Positions 1 through 8,322 are shown, counted from the first letter of the stretch. The stretch: DNA of 64,000 bases from Pedobacter roseus (GCF_014395225.1 NZ_CP060723.1:4278001-4342000); one strand, 5' to 3'. A program made the numbers and translations. Notes: generated by a model from the letters alone, not told the origin.

Positions 1-27
1 GTTTTTTATTAATTTTCAGGAAGGCAT

Positions 28-56
28 AAAAAAAGCCCCGATATTTCGGAGCTTTG
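28..56 (-). terminator. Rho-independent terminator of the alpha/beta hydrolase gene
   Basis: Read on the minus strand, a stem of about 10 bp (AAAGCTCCGA with TCGGGGCTTT, one mismatch) is followed by a run of T. It lies about 30 bases past the stop of the hydrolase gene. Confidence 0.8.
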
Positions 57-83
57 ATCATTCACATGATGCCTGTAATGCCG

Positions 84-1403
84 TTATTTTGCTTTAATCC
101 AAAGTACAAGATCGTTAACCAAAACATCCGAAACACTTGCAGCCGCCTGGTATTGGGCCATGGTCCCTTTTCCGCTCTGCGAACTTAACAAATGGTTTAA
201 ATCCGGATAAAATTTAAGGGTTACATTTTTCTTCTTCCCTAAAGCTTCATTCCACAAATCGAAATCTGTTTTGCTTACCTGAAAATCATTTCCACCCTGT
301 AAAATATAGATACGCGGTTTCGACAAAGTCTTTGCTACAGCAACCTGGTTATAACTGTTTAAATCTGTCCAGTATTTTGCAGGTAGCCCTAAAATAACAG
401 AATCAGGTTTTATGGTAGTTCCCAATTGAGAAATCCTGCTTTTATCAATTTCTGTCATGGCATCTGCCAGTTGTTTTTTAAAGGCAGCTGTAGTATCGTT
501 GGCCTGATCGAACATATATTGATTCTGGTCAACAATAATGTCCGTTAACTTTCTTGCGGGTGCAGCTGCTAAAATAATTCCAGCCAAATCGGGCGAAAGT
601 GTTGCCATTTTAGGCGCTAACATTCCTCCTAAACTATGCCCAAATACAAAAACATTTTTCGGGTCTGCGCCAACAGTTGTTTTGGCGACAGCAATAGCGG
701 CACCAGCATCGTCCAAAACCTCTTCTTTTACTGTGTAAGGACCAGCAAATTCATTCGGATAAATGAGTGTTCTTTTCACGTAGCGAACGGAACCAATCCC
801 TTTAGAAGCCAGTCCACCGGCTAAATCTTTAAAAGGTTTATTGGCCCCTACTGTTTCGTCCATATCACCAGGACCAGAACCATGTACAAAAACAACCATC
901 GGGAAATTTTTAACATTTTTCGGTGTGGTAATAATGGCAGCCAACTGTTTACCCGCAGGACCGATATATACCGATTTTTCAACATAAAGGCCCGTATCAA
1001 CATAAGTTGGTTTTAAATAGGTAGTTACTTTTTTGGAAGGCGCGAGGAAAATCCCCACAATTTTTTGCATTTTATTAAAACCCAGGATAAAATTCTGATC
1101 GCCATTGGCAAATTTACCTTCAACGGTTACGGCAAAAAATTCGCCCTGAGCCTTACTCTGAATGGCATCAAAGGATTCGGCTTTGCCATATTTGGACCCA
1201 ATATCTACCCAAAGTTTCTTTAAGTTTTCTTCTGTTAATTTAGTTTTTAAAGTATCGTCAAAAAAGGCATGTGCATTGGTAAATTTCTCTTCCTGTAATA
1301 ATTTGAAAAAATCATTGGCGCTATTAAATAGCTGGATCACATTTTGAGAAAATGCCGAAGTGGTAAATAATAAAGCGACTATGAATAAAAGGCTCTTTTT
1401 CAT
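84..1403 (-). CDS. Secreted alpha/beta hydrolase with N-terminal DUF3887-like domain
   Basis: A 439-residue protein with a signal peptide (MKKSLLFIVALLFTTSAFSQ). Residues about 25-120 resemble the DUF3887 domain that often precedes serine hydrolases in Bacteroidota. Residues about 150-439 form the alpha/beta hydrolase fold. The nucleophile elbow GHSLGG puts the serine at 257. Likely triad partners are Asp373 (in GGNDFQ) and His404 (in DLNHLL). HGSGPGD at about 174 is the oxyanion loop. It is probably a periplasmic esterase or peptidase-like hydrolase; the substrate cannot be read from sequence. It is transcribed alone with its own terminator. Confidence 0.85.
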   Translation of the reverse strand: MKKSLLFIVALLFTTSAFSQNVIQLFNSANDFFKLLQEEKFTNAHAFFDDTLKTKLTEENLKKLWVDIGSKYGKAESFDAIQSKAQGEFFAVTVEGKFANGDQNFILGFNKMQKIVGIFLAPSKKVTTYLKPTYVDTGLYVEKSVYIGPAGKQLAAIITTPKNVKNFPMVVFVHGSGPGDMDETVGANKPFKDLAGGLASKGIGSVRYVKRTLIYPNEFAGPYTVKEEVLDDAGAAIAVAKTTVGADPKNVFVFGHSLGGMLAPKMATLSPDLAGIILAAAPARKLTDIIVDQNQYMFDQANDTTAAFKKQLADAMTEIDKSRISQLGTTIKPDSVILGLPAKYWTDLNSYNQVAVAKTLSKPRIYILQGGNDFQVSKTDFDLWNEALGKKKNVTLKFYPDLNHLLSSQSGKGTMAQYQAAASVSDVLVNDLVLWIKAK

Positions 1404-1550
1404 TCGTATGATATTGTTTTTAGGGTGATTAAACGATTATGATTATACCTGAAATCACGATCGTTTTAGTTTTGTGTCTGGTTGTTTACAATACCCAAAG
1501 TTAACAATATTTGGTTCTCAAAAGCCTTTAATTAAACTAACTATTTAGTT

Positions 1551-1928
1551 TTAACTATTTTTAACATTTCCTTTAAGTTTTTTCCATAAAATGTAAGGAA
1601 TAAACATAATAACCAAAGCAACAAGTGGTGGGATCAGCAATGATACACCATCGCCAACAAATGCCCTTGAAGCAAAAGCGCCAATAAAATTGATGGCAAA
1701 ACCTGCGTAAGCCCACTCTTTAATGGCTGTATATTTATGCTGTAAAATTGATACTGCCCCCAGCAATTTTGCAATGCCTACAATGATGAGCATATACATG
1801 GGGTAACCAAGGTGTTTAAATACTTCTTTGCCGGCTTCCTGCTGTGTTACTCCGCCAAAGCCGTCCATAATCACCATTAAGGCGAAAATAATGGTCGCAA
1901 TCCAATACCAGGTTGTTAACTTTTTCAT
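1551..1928 (-). CDS. DoxX-like inner membrane protein
   Basis: A 125-residue protein with four hydrophobic segments (about 8-25, 46-64, 72-92 and 97-114), matching the small DoxX/DoxX-like family. The family is often placed near oxidative or thiol stress genes, but its biochemical role is poorly defined. It starts 2 bases after the stop of the VOC gene, so the two are almost certainly co-transcribed. Confidence 0.75.
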   Translation of the reverse strand: MKKLTTWYWIATIIFALMVIMDGFGGVTQQEAGKEVFKHLGYPMYMLIIVGIAKLLGAVSILQHKYTAIKEWAYAGFAINFIGAFASRAFVGDGVSLLIPPLVALVIMFIPYILWKKLKGNVKNS

Positions 1929-1930
1929 GT

Positions 1931-2344
1931 TTATCTGTTTTTATCGTAATTAATTAACCAATTATTACCGAAACGATCTGTTAAATCGCCGAAAAGTGCT
2001 CCCCAAAAGGTTTCCTGTAAAGGATGTGAGGCCCTGCCACCCACCGAAAGTTTGTGGTAAAAAGCTTTTGCCTCTTCTTCAGAATTGCAGTTGAGCATCA
2101 TGGATACGGAGTTTCCTTTTACAAGTCCCCTTTCTTCAACCATATCGGTACCCATAATTACCATTTCATCTTTAGCTAAAACAGCATGCATCACGCTCCT
2201 TCGTACAATACCGGGCATTTTTTCTGCAAAAGCCGATTCTCCAATGGTTTCGAGTGTGAGTTCTCCACCGAGGCAATTCTGGTAAAAGGTCATCGCTTCG
2301 CGGCAATTTCCATTAAAAGTGAGATACGAATTTATGCTAGCCAT
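1931..2344 (-). CDS. VOC superfamily protein, PhnB/3-demethylubiquinone methyltransferase-like
   Basis: A 137-residue single-domain protein starting MASINSYLTFNGNCREAM, the usual start of PhnB-type vicinal oxygen chelate proteins. AMTFYQNCLGGEL and the C-terminal FGDLTDRFGNNWLI (the D-x-FG-x-xW pattern) are typical. No enzyme activity can be assigned; many members of this subgroup are named methyltransferase by similarity only. It is divergent from the GlxA-type regulator, with 165 bases between, and is followed at once by the DoxX gene. Control by the regulator is an inference from that arrangement. Confidence 0.8.
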   Translation of the reverse strand: MASINSYLTFNGNCREAMTFYQNCLGGELTLETIGESAFAEKMPGIVRRSVMHAVLAKDEMVIMGTDMVEERGLVKGNSVSMMLNCNSEEEAKAFYHKLSVGGRASHPLQETFWGALFGDLTDRFGNNWLINYDKNR

Positions 2345-2418
2345 TTGTTCCTATTTATTTGATGCCCTACAGCAATCGGTTCCACCATTATACATTTTGG
2401 CATCAGCCCTTAACAATA

Positions 2419-2426
2419 CAAACATA
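2419..2426 (-). promoter_or_regulatory. Candidate -7 box of the VOC/DoxX operon
   Basis: On the minus strand the sequence is TATGTTTG, an exact match to the Bacteroidota -7 consensus TAnnTTTG, 75 bases upstream of the VOC start. No clear -33 TTG was seen at the right spacing. Confidence 0.4.
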
Positions 2427-2474
2427 CAGGGAGATTACTTTAAGCGGAACACGCAGAAACGACAATTGCGGGGG

Positions 2475-2505
2475 TTGTTTACGACAAATAGCCTTGCTAT
2501 ATTTG
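2475..2505 (+). promoter_or_regulatory. Candidate Bacteroidota promoter of the GlxA-type regulator
   Basis: TTG at 2475-2477, a 20-base spacer, then TATATTTG at 2498-2505, an exact TAnnTTTG box. The gene's ATG begins at 2510, so the expected transcription start falls on or next to the start codon and the message may be leaderless. Confidence 0.5.
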
Positions 2506-2509
2506 AGAT

Positions 2510-3496
2510 ATGAAACATGTATCTATCTTAATTCCAGAGACTGCCGTGATTGAGGCCATTGCAGATCCACGTTATTTATTTACCGCTGTTAACGAATTTT
2601 TACAGGCATCAGGTAAATTACCGCTTTTTAAAGTGGAGCTTGTAGCCATGACAAAAGAGGTAAAGCTAAACAATAGTCTTTTCTCGGTACATGCTGATAA
2701 ATTATTGCATGAAGTGGAAAGCACTGATCTCATTTTTGTTCCGGCAATAAGTGGTAATGTAGGTTATGCCATGGAGGCAAACGAAGATCTGATTCCATGG
2801 ATTGTAAAACAGCATGCAAAAGGTGCAGAAGTTGCTTCACTTTGTTTAGGCGCATTTATATTGGCCTCAACAGGTTTGTTAAACGGCCGGAAATGTTCTA
2901 CGCACTGGTTGTTTGCCAATCAGTTCAGGGAAATGTTTCCTGATGTAGAATTGGTTGATGGCAGCATTATTACCGATGCACAGGGATTATATTCGAGTGG
3001 TGGGGCAAATTCGTACTGGAACCTGCTTTTATATTTGGTAGAGAAGTATACCGACCGTGATACCGCTATTTTAGCGGCAAAATATTTCGCCATTGATATC
3101 GATCGCGAAAGTCAGCTGGCTTTTATGATGTTTCAGGGACAAAAAGGACATGAGGATGCAAAAATTAAAAAGGCTCAGGAATTTATTGACGGAAATTATC
3201 AGGAGCGGATTACGGTAGATCAACTGGCGGATATGCTGGCGCTGGGCAGAAGGAGTTTCGAGCGGAGGTTCAAAAGTGCTACCAAAAACACCGTAATTGA
3301 GTACATTCAAAGGGTTAAAATTGAAGCGGCAAAACGGAGTTTCGAATCGAGCCGAAAAAATATTACCGAAGTGATGTTTGATGTTGGTTATACCGATACC
3401 AAATCGTTTAGGGATGTTTTCAAAAAAATAACGGGCTTAACTCCTATTGAATACCGTAACAAATACCATAAAGCAGCTCCTGTTTTACAGGTTTAG
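2510..3496 (+). CDS. GlxA-family transcriptional regulator (DJ-1/PfpI plus AraC helix-turn-helix)
   Basis: A 328-residue protein. Residues 1 to about 190 form a DJ-1/PfpI-like domain with Cys112 in the nucleophile-elbow position (ASLCLGAF) and the GRKCSTHW motif after it. Residues about 218-320 form an AraC-type double helix-turn-helix with the family hallmark DVGYTDTKSFRDVFKKITGLTP. GlxA-type regulators usually control adjacent genes, and the divergent VOC/DoxX operon is the obvious candidate. The start is the first ATG in frame and gives a complete DJ-1 first strand (KHVSILIP). Confidence 0.9.
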   Translation: MKHVSILIPETAVIEAIADPRYLFTAVNEFLQASGKLPLFKVELVAMTKEVKLNNSLFSVHADKLLHEVESTDLIFVPAISGNVGYAMEANEDLIPWIVKQHAKGAEVASLCLGAFILASTGLLNGRKCSTHWLFANQFREMFPDVELVDGSIITDAQGLYSSGGANSYWNLLLYLVEKYTDRDTAILAAKYFAIDIDRESQLAFMMFQGQKGHEDAKIKKAQEFIDGNYQERITVDQLADMLALGRRSFERRFKSATKNTVIEYIQRVKIEAAKRSFESSRKNITEVMFDVGYTDTKSFRDVFKKITGLTPIEYRNKYHKAAPVLQV

Positions 3497-3545
3497 CAAA
3501 AAAAATAAAAAAAAAATAAACTCAACACAATATATTCCAATTAAA

Positions 3546-3620
3546 GCGTTTATGTATGTGAGAGCGTTAATTTAGATGACGGGGATACTGCCTAAGGGTG
3601 GAATCCCCGTTTCTTTTTTT
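3546..3620 (+). ncRNA. RNA-like repeated element, copy 1 (hairpin plus T tract)
   Basis: The block begins CGTTTATGTATGTGAGAGCG, runs into a G+C-rich hairpin (CGGGGAT paired with ATCCCCG) and ends in TTTCTTTTTTT, the form of an intrinsic terminator on the plus strand. Two further copies lie at 5525 and 5728. It sits about 50 bases after the GlxA-type gene and may end its message, but the conserved 35 bases before the hairpin are not needed for that. Whether it is a free small RNA, a 3'UTR element or a mobile repeat is unknown. Confidence 0.55.
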
Positions 3621-3684
3621 AGCAGATTGCAATGTGCACCGAGCAACGACTCCAAGCTACGAGCGCTCTGCTATTAAGCACAAA

Positions 3685-3719
3685 AAAAAGGGACATTATT
3701 AAAAAAATGTCCCTTTTTA
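3685..3719 (-). terminator. Terminator of the LiaF-like gene, possibly bidirectional
   Basis: AAAAGGGACATT and AATGTCCCTTTTT form a 12-bp stem flanked by A and T runs on both sides. It lies 25 bases past the stop of the minus-strand membrane protein. Confidence 0.8.
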
Positions 3720-3743
3720 AGATATATGATGGAGTTAAGAATT

Positions 3744-4133
3744 TTAGCTTTCTTTTTCAGTAAAATCAACTGGTTTCTTTTCGAAATACTGATCAAAGTT
3801 TTGAACTTTTTTAGGTTTTAAGATCACATATAAACCCAATCCGATTAAGGCCACTGGAACACTGATCCCTGAGAAATCGAAATCAAAAATGCTGATGGAC
3901 CTAAGGGTAAATATGCCACCGATAATGGTTAATGCCAACCAGCCATTTCCTTGAAAGTTTTTACGGTAACCCATCCACAAACCTGCTCCCAGCATGATGG
4001 TGTGCCAGCTCAATATCCAATGTGGAACATCTACACCTGTGTTTCTAAGGAAGAATACAGAACCAATTACTAAGATTAAAATGCCTAAACCTAATTGTTT
4101 ATCAGCGCGATTTTTGTTGATTAAAGTTTCCAT
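3744..4133 (-). CDS. LiaF-like/DUF5668 membrane protein
   Basis: A 129-residue protein with four hydrophobic segments after a short charged N-terminus (NKNRADKQ). The G-I-L-I-L-x-I-G-x-x-F-L-x-x-x-G pattern is typical of the transmembrane part of LiaF/LiaI-type proteins. The soluble beta-helical cell-wall-active C-terminal domain found in full-length LiaF is absent. Role unknown, possibly envelope stress sensing. It is monocistronic. Confidence 0.6.
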   Translation of the reverse strand: METLINKNRADKQLGLGILILVIGSVFFLRNTGVDVPHWILSWHTIMLGAGLWMGYRKNFQGNGWLALTIIGGIFTLRSISIFDFDFSGISVPVALIGLGLYVILKPKKVQNFDQYFEKKPVDFTEKES

Positions 4134-4363
4134 GACTGTTTGTTTTATGATTCAAATGTAGCACAGAAACCCACGCCGGGGAATGGCTTTTCCCTTAATT
4201 GCGATGTTTTATCGGTGAGTGAAATAAAATTGTCGGTAAAAAAATTTAGGGAATTTGAAGGAGGTTGAAAATATCGGTGAAATTGGTGATTAGTCCGGAG
4301 TCGGCAGTCCGAAGTCAGGAGTCGATTAATCGCAGTGAAGAATTAATACTACCTGTGAACGGC

Positions 4364-4437
4364 ATAAAAGATTGCTTCACACTGCCCACATAATGCCACC
4401 ATTCGGTTCGCAATGACAGACTTCGCACTTGGCGACA
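4364..4437. repeat. REP-like dispersed repeat, copy a
   Basis: It starts AAAAGATTGCTTCA, passes through a variable middle to GGTTCGCAATGACAGACTTC and ends CTTGGCGAC. A near copy begins at 4567, and the same ends occur as an inverted pair at 29972-30100. Confidence 0.7.
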
Positions 4438-4566
4438 GTTAACCGATTGACAATTTTCAGTTGGCAATTTTCAGTTCACAATACAGCAATCCGACAATTT
4501 AACAATCCAGTAGGCAGGTTGCATTACAATTAACAGATTAACCAAACTAATGAACCAACGAATTGT

Positions 4567-4640
4567 ATAAAAGATTGCTTCATACTACCCACTTACCCCA
4601 TCCCTTCAGTTCGCAATGACGGACTTCGCGCTTGGCGACG
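4567..4640. repeat. REP-like dispersed repeat, copy b
   Basis: Same length and ends as the copy at 4364 (AAAAGATTGCTTCA to CTTGGCGAC), with a diverged middle. It lies in the same orientation, 203 bases further on. Confidence 0.7.
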
Positions 4641-4712
4641 ATTAACCAATTTAAACAATTAACCGATTAACCAGACAAATGAACTAATGACTAATGAACC
4701 AATGAACTAACT

Positions 4713-5402
4713 TCATTCAAAAATGATAATATCCGTTCCTTCACTCATAACTATCTTCGAGGTGAGGTTGATGAATAGGCCATGGGCCAGTAATCCGTTA
4801 ATTTGGTTGAGGTCTGAAGATAATTTGACAGGATTATCAATAAGACCGAAATCAGCATCAATGATCAGGTTTCCGTTATCGGTGATAAATGTATTATTTT
4901 CTACTGACCTTAACTGACCTTTTCCGCCGAGTGTAGTTATCTGATCGAAAACATATTGATAAGCCAATGGAATTACTTCAATCGGTACAGTAAAAGCGCC
5001 CAATTTTTTTACTTTTTTAGAAGCATCGGTAATAATGATGGCATTTTTACTGAGGGAAGCGATAATTTTTTCCCTGAACAGCGCACCTCCCCCACCTTTG
5101 ATCAGATCGAGTGTTTCGGTAAACTCGTCGGCACCATCAATACTGATATCAATTGAGCTTAGACTACCCAGATCGAGGATTTCGATCCCTAAGGATTTTG
5201 CGAGTTCTTCTGTGCGGATAGAACTTGCAGCAGCGGTGATTTTGAGTCCTTCTTTTACGCGTTTGCCCAATTCTTTAATGGCAAAGGTGGTGGTAGATCC
5301 TGTGCCAAGGCCTACAACATCGCCATCTTTTACAAATTTTACTGCAGCAAGGGCAGCCGCAAGCTTTTCGGCATCTTGCTGGGTTTTATCTATCGTCGCC
5401 AT
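4713..5402 (-). CDS. rpiA: Ribose-5-phosphate isomerase A
   Basis: A 229-residue cytoplasmic enzyme that interconverts ribose 5-phosphate and ribulose 5-phosphate in the non-oxidative pentose phosphate pathway. GLGTGSTT (31-38) is the phosphate loop, DGADE (89-93) and KGGGG (102-106) line the active site, and Glu111 in LFREKI is the expected catalytic base. Length is normal for RpiA (about 220-235). Its neighbours are repeat-rich intergenic regions, so it appears to be transcribed alone. Confidence 0.96.
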   Translation of the reverse strand: MATIDKTQQDAEKLAAALAAVKFVKDGDVVGLGTGSTTTFAIKELGKRVKEGLKITAAASSIRTEELAKSLGIEILDLGSLSSIDISIDGADEFTETLDLIKGGGGALFREKIIASLSKNAIIITDASKKVKKLGAFTVPIEVIPLAYQYVFDQITTLGGKGQLRSVENNTFITDNGNLIIDADFGLIDNPVKLSSDLNQINGLLAHGLFINLTSKIVMSEGTDIIIFE

Positions 5403-5524
5403 AAGGTAAAAATAGGTTTAAATGATAACATCGCAAAAAATAGATATTGGGAAATAATTGGTTAGTGGAGACACGAACCAAGGCGAAAAAAATTCACATC
5501 CAATACAATAAATCTTATTTATAT

Positions 5525-5595
5525 CGTTTATGTATATGAGAGCGTTAATTTAGATGATGGGGATTCTGCAATAGTGGAATCCCCATTTCTTTTTT
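5525..5595 (+). ncRNA. RNA-like repeated element, copy 2
   Basis: It shares CGTTTATGTATATGAGAGCG and GTTAATTTAGATGATGGGG with copy 3. The hairpin is ATGGGGATTC with GAATCCCCAT, 10 bp, closed by a 10-base loop and followed by TTTCTTTTTT. Against copy 1, the second stem pair has changed from C-G to T-A on both sides, which argues that the fold is maintained. Confidence 0.55.
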
Positions 5596-5600
5596 CCATG

Positions 5601-5680
5601 CATTGTCATCGTGAGCGTAGTCGAAGGATCGCTTATATAGATTTCTCCGTTTCGCTGCGCTTCAGTCGAAATGACGACAT
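5601..5680. repeat. REP-like dispersed repeat ('tttctccgtttcgctgcgcttcagtcg' type), copy a
   Basis: It contains GTAGTCGAAGGATCGC, then ATTTCTCCGTTTCGCTGCGC and TTCAGTCGAAATGACG. The ends are partly complementary, so a hairpin can form. The second copy is at 5806, and a related unit lies near 14934. Confidence 0.7.
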
Positions 5681-5727
5681 ATAATAATGAAAAAAATTAC
5701 TGCTTATACAATAAATCCTATTTACAG

Positions 5728-5797
5728 CGTTTATGTATATGAGAGCGTTAATTTAGATGATGGGGATTCTGCGGTAGTGGAATCCCCATTTCTTTTA
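5728..5797 (+). ncRNA. RNA-like repeated element, copy 3
   Basis: It is nearly identical to copy 2 from CGTTTATG to the end of the stem. The only changes inside this block are in the loop (TGCGGTAGTG for TGCAATAGTG), as expected if the stem rather than the loop is constrained. The tail is TTTCTTTT. It precedes the 3' end of the convergent TonB receptor gene. Confidence 0.55.
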
Positions 5798-5805
5798 TAC
5801 AGGCG

Positions 5806-5882
5806 TTATGTCCTCCTGGGCGGAGTCGAAGGATCTCTTTAACAGATTTCTCCGTTTCGCTGCGCTTCAGTCGAAATGACGG
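5806..5882. repeat. REP-like dispersed repeat, copy b
   Basis: It contains GGAGTCGAAGGATCTC, ATTTCTCCGTTTCGCTGCGC and CAGTCGAAATGACG, matching the unit at 5601-5680. Confidence 0.7.
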
Positions 5883-5904
5883 GGACAAGCAAAGACGATT
5901 AAAT

Positions 5905-8253
5905 TTAAAACCTCCCTACCAAACTCACACCATAAGTTTTCGGGTTGCCTAAATGGGCGGCTCCAAAGTCGTAGGCATAATCAATATAGGTTTTATTGGA
6001 CAGGTTTCTTCCCCAGAAAAACAGATCGTATTTTTTAGCAGAAAAACCAATCTTCGCATTATAAACGCTATAACCTTTCTGTTGGATCTGGTTGCTTAGA
6101 TCATAAAACTGATTACCTGTAAATAACCATTCGCCACGGACTATGGCATTTAACTTTGAGGCTTCGTCAATCTTGTAGCTATATTGTAAAGCAAACATCG
6201 AAGTGGTTTCCGGGGTATAAATTTGTTTATTTCCTGCTAAATCAACGGTTGCGCCATTTTTAGACACATTTAAAGATTTGTAAGAAGCATCTGTATAGCC
6301 AAAGTTATAATCAATACTTAAACCTTTAAGCGGACGGGCAGAAAGTTCGAGTTCGACACCTTTACTCACCAGTTTACCGGCATTTCGTGTGGTGGTAAGG
6401 GCATCAGGTAAAATCAGAACTGGAATCTGCGCATCGGTAATATTTACATAAAAAGCTGCAATATTTGCGATTAAACGTTGATCGAAAAAGGTGTTTTTTG
6501 TGCCAACTTCGAAATTGTTGCTGTATTCTGGCTTATAAGTATCGAGTGGCTTAGTGGTTGGATCAGAAGCCAGTTGTGTTATTCCACCAGCACGGTAACC
6601 GCGGCTATACGTTGCATAAACATTGTTATTGTTGCTTATGGCATAGCCAAGGCTTAATTTGGGAGAAATTGCATTAAAATTTGCTTTGGCCAAAGTATCA
6701 CCCTGTGTAACAATCGGATCCATTGTTGGAATCAGGTATTCGCCAGAAGCAAGCAATCTTTTGTGTTCATAATCGTACCGTAAACCAGCAGTGGCCGTTA
6801 AATGTTGGGTAATCTGGTAAGAAAGCTGTCCATAAGCAGCAAAACCAGCACTTTTCCCCGAATTAATATTTACAGCTGTTGTATTCGGTTCTGCACCATA
6901 AACGGCTCCATCAGCACCAAAATAGGAGCCTTGCTTTACCGGATTTTTTTGATAGAAACCATATAAACCGGCTACCCATTTAAATTTTGAAATATTGGAA
7001 GCAGGCGAACTGAATTTAAATTCCTGTGTATATACCTTCACCTTATTCCAGTCTTTACCATAATTATTTACAATAGAAACGATATCGGCGGGTGAGAAAT
7101 CACCATCGATGGGTTGTTTATAATACCTGTAATTAGACTGGTAAGCAGTTTGAGATGTAAAATTAAAATCATTTCCGGCATAGTTTGCTGACAAGGAAGC
7201 GTTAAAAAGATTATCGACCATTTCTGTTGTCGAATTTTGGTTTAACTGAAAAGGATTGGCCAAGGCTTCATCAACCGAACCGGTTAAAGGAAAAGTTCCA
7301 TTATTCCTGTTTTCGTTATGCTTCACATTTAATGTCAGTGCAAATTTTGATGTAGCCAAAAACTTCAGGTAATAATTACCCATAAAGCCATGCAGCTTAT
7401 CAAATTTTGTATTGTTAAAGGTATTGGCATAAAAACCATTTTGCCTGTTGTACAATCCGGCAGCACCAAAAAACAGTTTATCTTTAATTAAGGGTGTACG
7501 GATCCCTAAACTATAACGCTGCTGGCCATAATTACCTATGTCGATCCCAGCAAAGCCAGTTGTTGTATTGCTGGGTTGTTTGGTGATGATGTTGATCACC
7601 CCTCCCATTGCGTTGCGGCCATATAAGGTTCCTTGTGGCCCGCGGAGTACTTCAATTCTCTCCACATCAAATAATGAAGCAATATAAGTATCCAAACCAA
7701 ATTGATTTACCCCATCGATATAAGTTGCAATAGCAGGATCGTAAGAAGTAGTTCCTATTCCCCGAATAGATGTTACGTTTCTGCCATCGCCAGGATTACT
7801 GCTGTATAAATTGGGTACTAAGGTAGCTAAATCCCTGGTATTCAGAATGCGGTAATCGCTGATCTTAGAGGCTGAAAAAGCCGTAACCGCCGCTGGAATG
7901 TTCTGTACATTTTCTTCTGTTTTTTGTGCTGATACGGTTACTTCATCCAATCTGGAATTACTTTCTGCCAATACCATATCAAGCTTTTGGTTATTGCTTA
8001 TTGTTTTTATGGCCGTTGCATAACCGATGGCACTAAATTTTAAGGTTAATTTTCCGGCTGGGATATTTGTGATTTCAAAATCTCCATTAGTTTTGCTCAC
8101 CGCAGATAAATTGGTATTCAATACCTGCACCGTTACGTTGGCAATGGCTTCATTTTTACCATCTTTTATGGTGCCCGATATTTTATTTTGCTGTGCATGG
8201 GCTGCAAAGTAGGTTAATAAGAATAACCCTATTAAGAGTAAAACGTTCTTCAT
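5905..8253 (-). CDS. TonB-dependent outer membrane receptor
   Basis: The ATG at 8253 (MKNVLLLIGLFLLTYFAAHA) gives a signal peptide; the frame stays open to 8286, but that start would put extra residues before it. The product is 782 residues. A carboxypeptidase-like beta domain (about 25-105) is followed by a plug (NIPAAVTAFSASKI; VLRGPQGTLYGRNAMGGVINI) and a 22-strand type barrel ending in aromatic F. No SusD gene is adjacent, so this is a classic siderophore/vitamin/oligomer-type receptor rather than a SusC. It follows the dehydrogenase-like gene but is separated by a terminator. Substrate unknown. Confidence 0.88.
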   Translation of the reverse strand: MKNVLLLIGLFLLTYFAAHAQQNKISGTIKDGKNEAIANVTVQVLNTNLSAVSKTNGDFEITNIPAGKLTLKFSAIGYATAIKTISNNQKLDMVLAESNSRLDEVTVSAQKTEENVQNIPAAVTAFSASKISDYRILNTRDLATLVPNLYSSNPGDGRNVTSIRGIGTTSYDPAIATYIDGVNQFGLDTYIASLFDVERIEVLRGPQGTLYGRNAMGGVINIITKQPSNTTTGFAGIDIGNYGQQRYSLGIRTPLIKDKLFFGAAGLYNRQNGFYANTFNNTKFDKLHGFMGNYYLKFLATSKFALTLNVKHNENRNNGTFPLTGSVDEALANPFQLNQNSTTEMVDNLFNASLSANYAGNDFNFTSQTAYQSNYRYYKQPIDGDFSPADIVSIVNNYGKDWNKVKVYTQEFKFSSPASNISKFKWVAGLYGFYQKNPVKQGSYFGADGAVYGAEPNTTAVNINSGKSAGFAAYGQLSYQITQHLTATAGLRYDYEHKRLLASGEYLIPTMDPIVTQGDTLAKANFNAISPKLSLGYAISNNNNVYATYSRGYRAGGITQLASDPTTKPLDTYKPEYSNNFEVGTKNTFFDQRLIANIAAFYVNITDAQIPVLILPDALTTTRNAGKLVSKGVELELSARPLKGLSIDYNFGYTDASYKSLNVSKNGATVDLAGNKQIYTPETTSMFALQYSYKIDEASKLNAIVRGEWLFTGNQFYDLSNQIQQKGYSVYNAKIGFSAKKYDLFFWGRNLSNKTYIDYAYDFGAAHLGNPKTYGVSLVGRF

Positions 8254-8261
8254 TTTTTCTT

Positions 8262-8303
8262 GTAAAATTAAAAAAACGGTTAGCATTTCTACTAACCGTT
8301 CCT
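8262..8303 (-). terminator. Terminator of the cytochrome-tailed dehydrogenase-like gene
   Basis: On the minus strand a perfect 9-bp stem (AACGGTTAG with CTAACCGTT) is followed at once by TTTTTTT. It lies 20 bases past the stop of the upstream gene and just before the TonB receptor start. Confidence 0.85.
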
Positions 8304-8322
8304 AACAACTATACTAACTAAC

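Larger units (their letters stand above)
4134..4712. other. 579-bp intergenic region built of degenerate repeats
   Basis: No credible gene. It holds a 'gtccggagtcggcagtccg'-type repeat near 4290-4324, two copies of a REP-like unit (4364-4437 and 4567-4640), and stretches of short A+T-rich words of the kind 'ttaaccgattaacc' and 'caattttcagttggcaat'. Related words recur near 34.5 kb, 53.1 kb and 56.95 kb. Confidence 0.7.
5403..5904. other. 502-bp intergenic region with two RNA-like elements and two REP-like units
   Basis: The region is a diverged tandem duplication with a period of 203 bases. Each unit has the hairpin element (5525-5595, 5728-5797) followed by a REP-like sequence (5601-5680, 5806-5882). 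No open frame is credible. Confidence 0.7.

Noticed and set aside
4287..4712. Small genes in the intergenic region before rpiA
   Set aside because: Only repeat words and stop-rich A+T stretches are present; no start with a reasonable frame.
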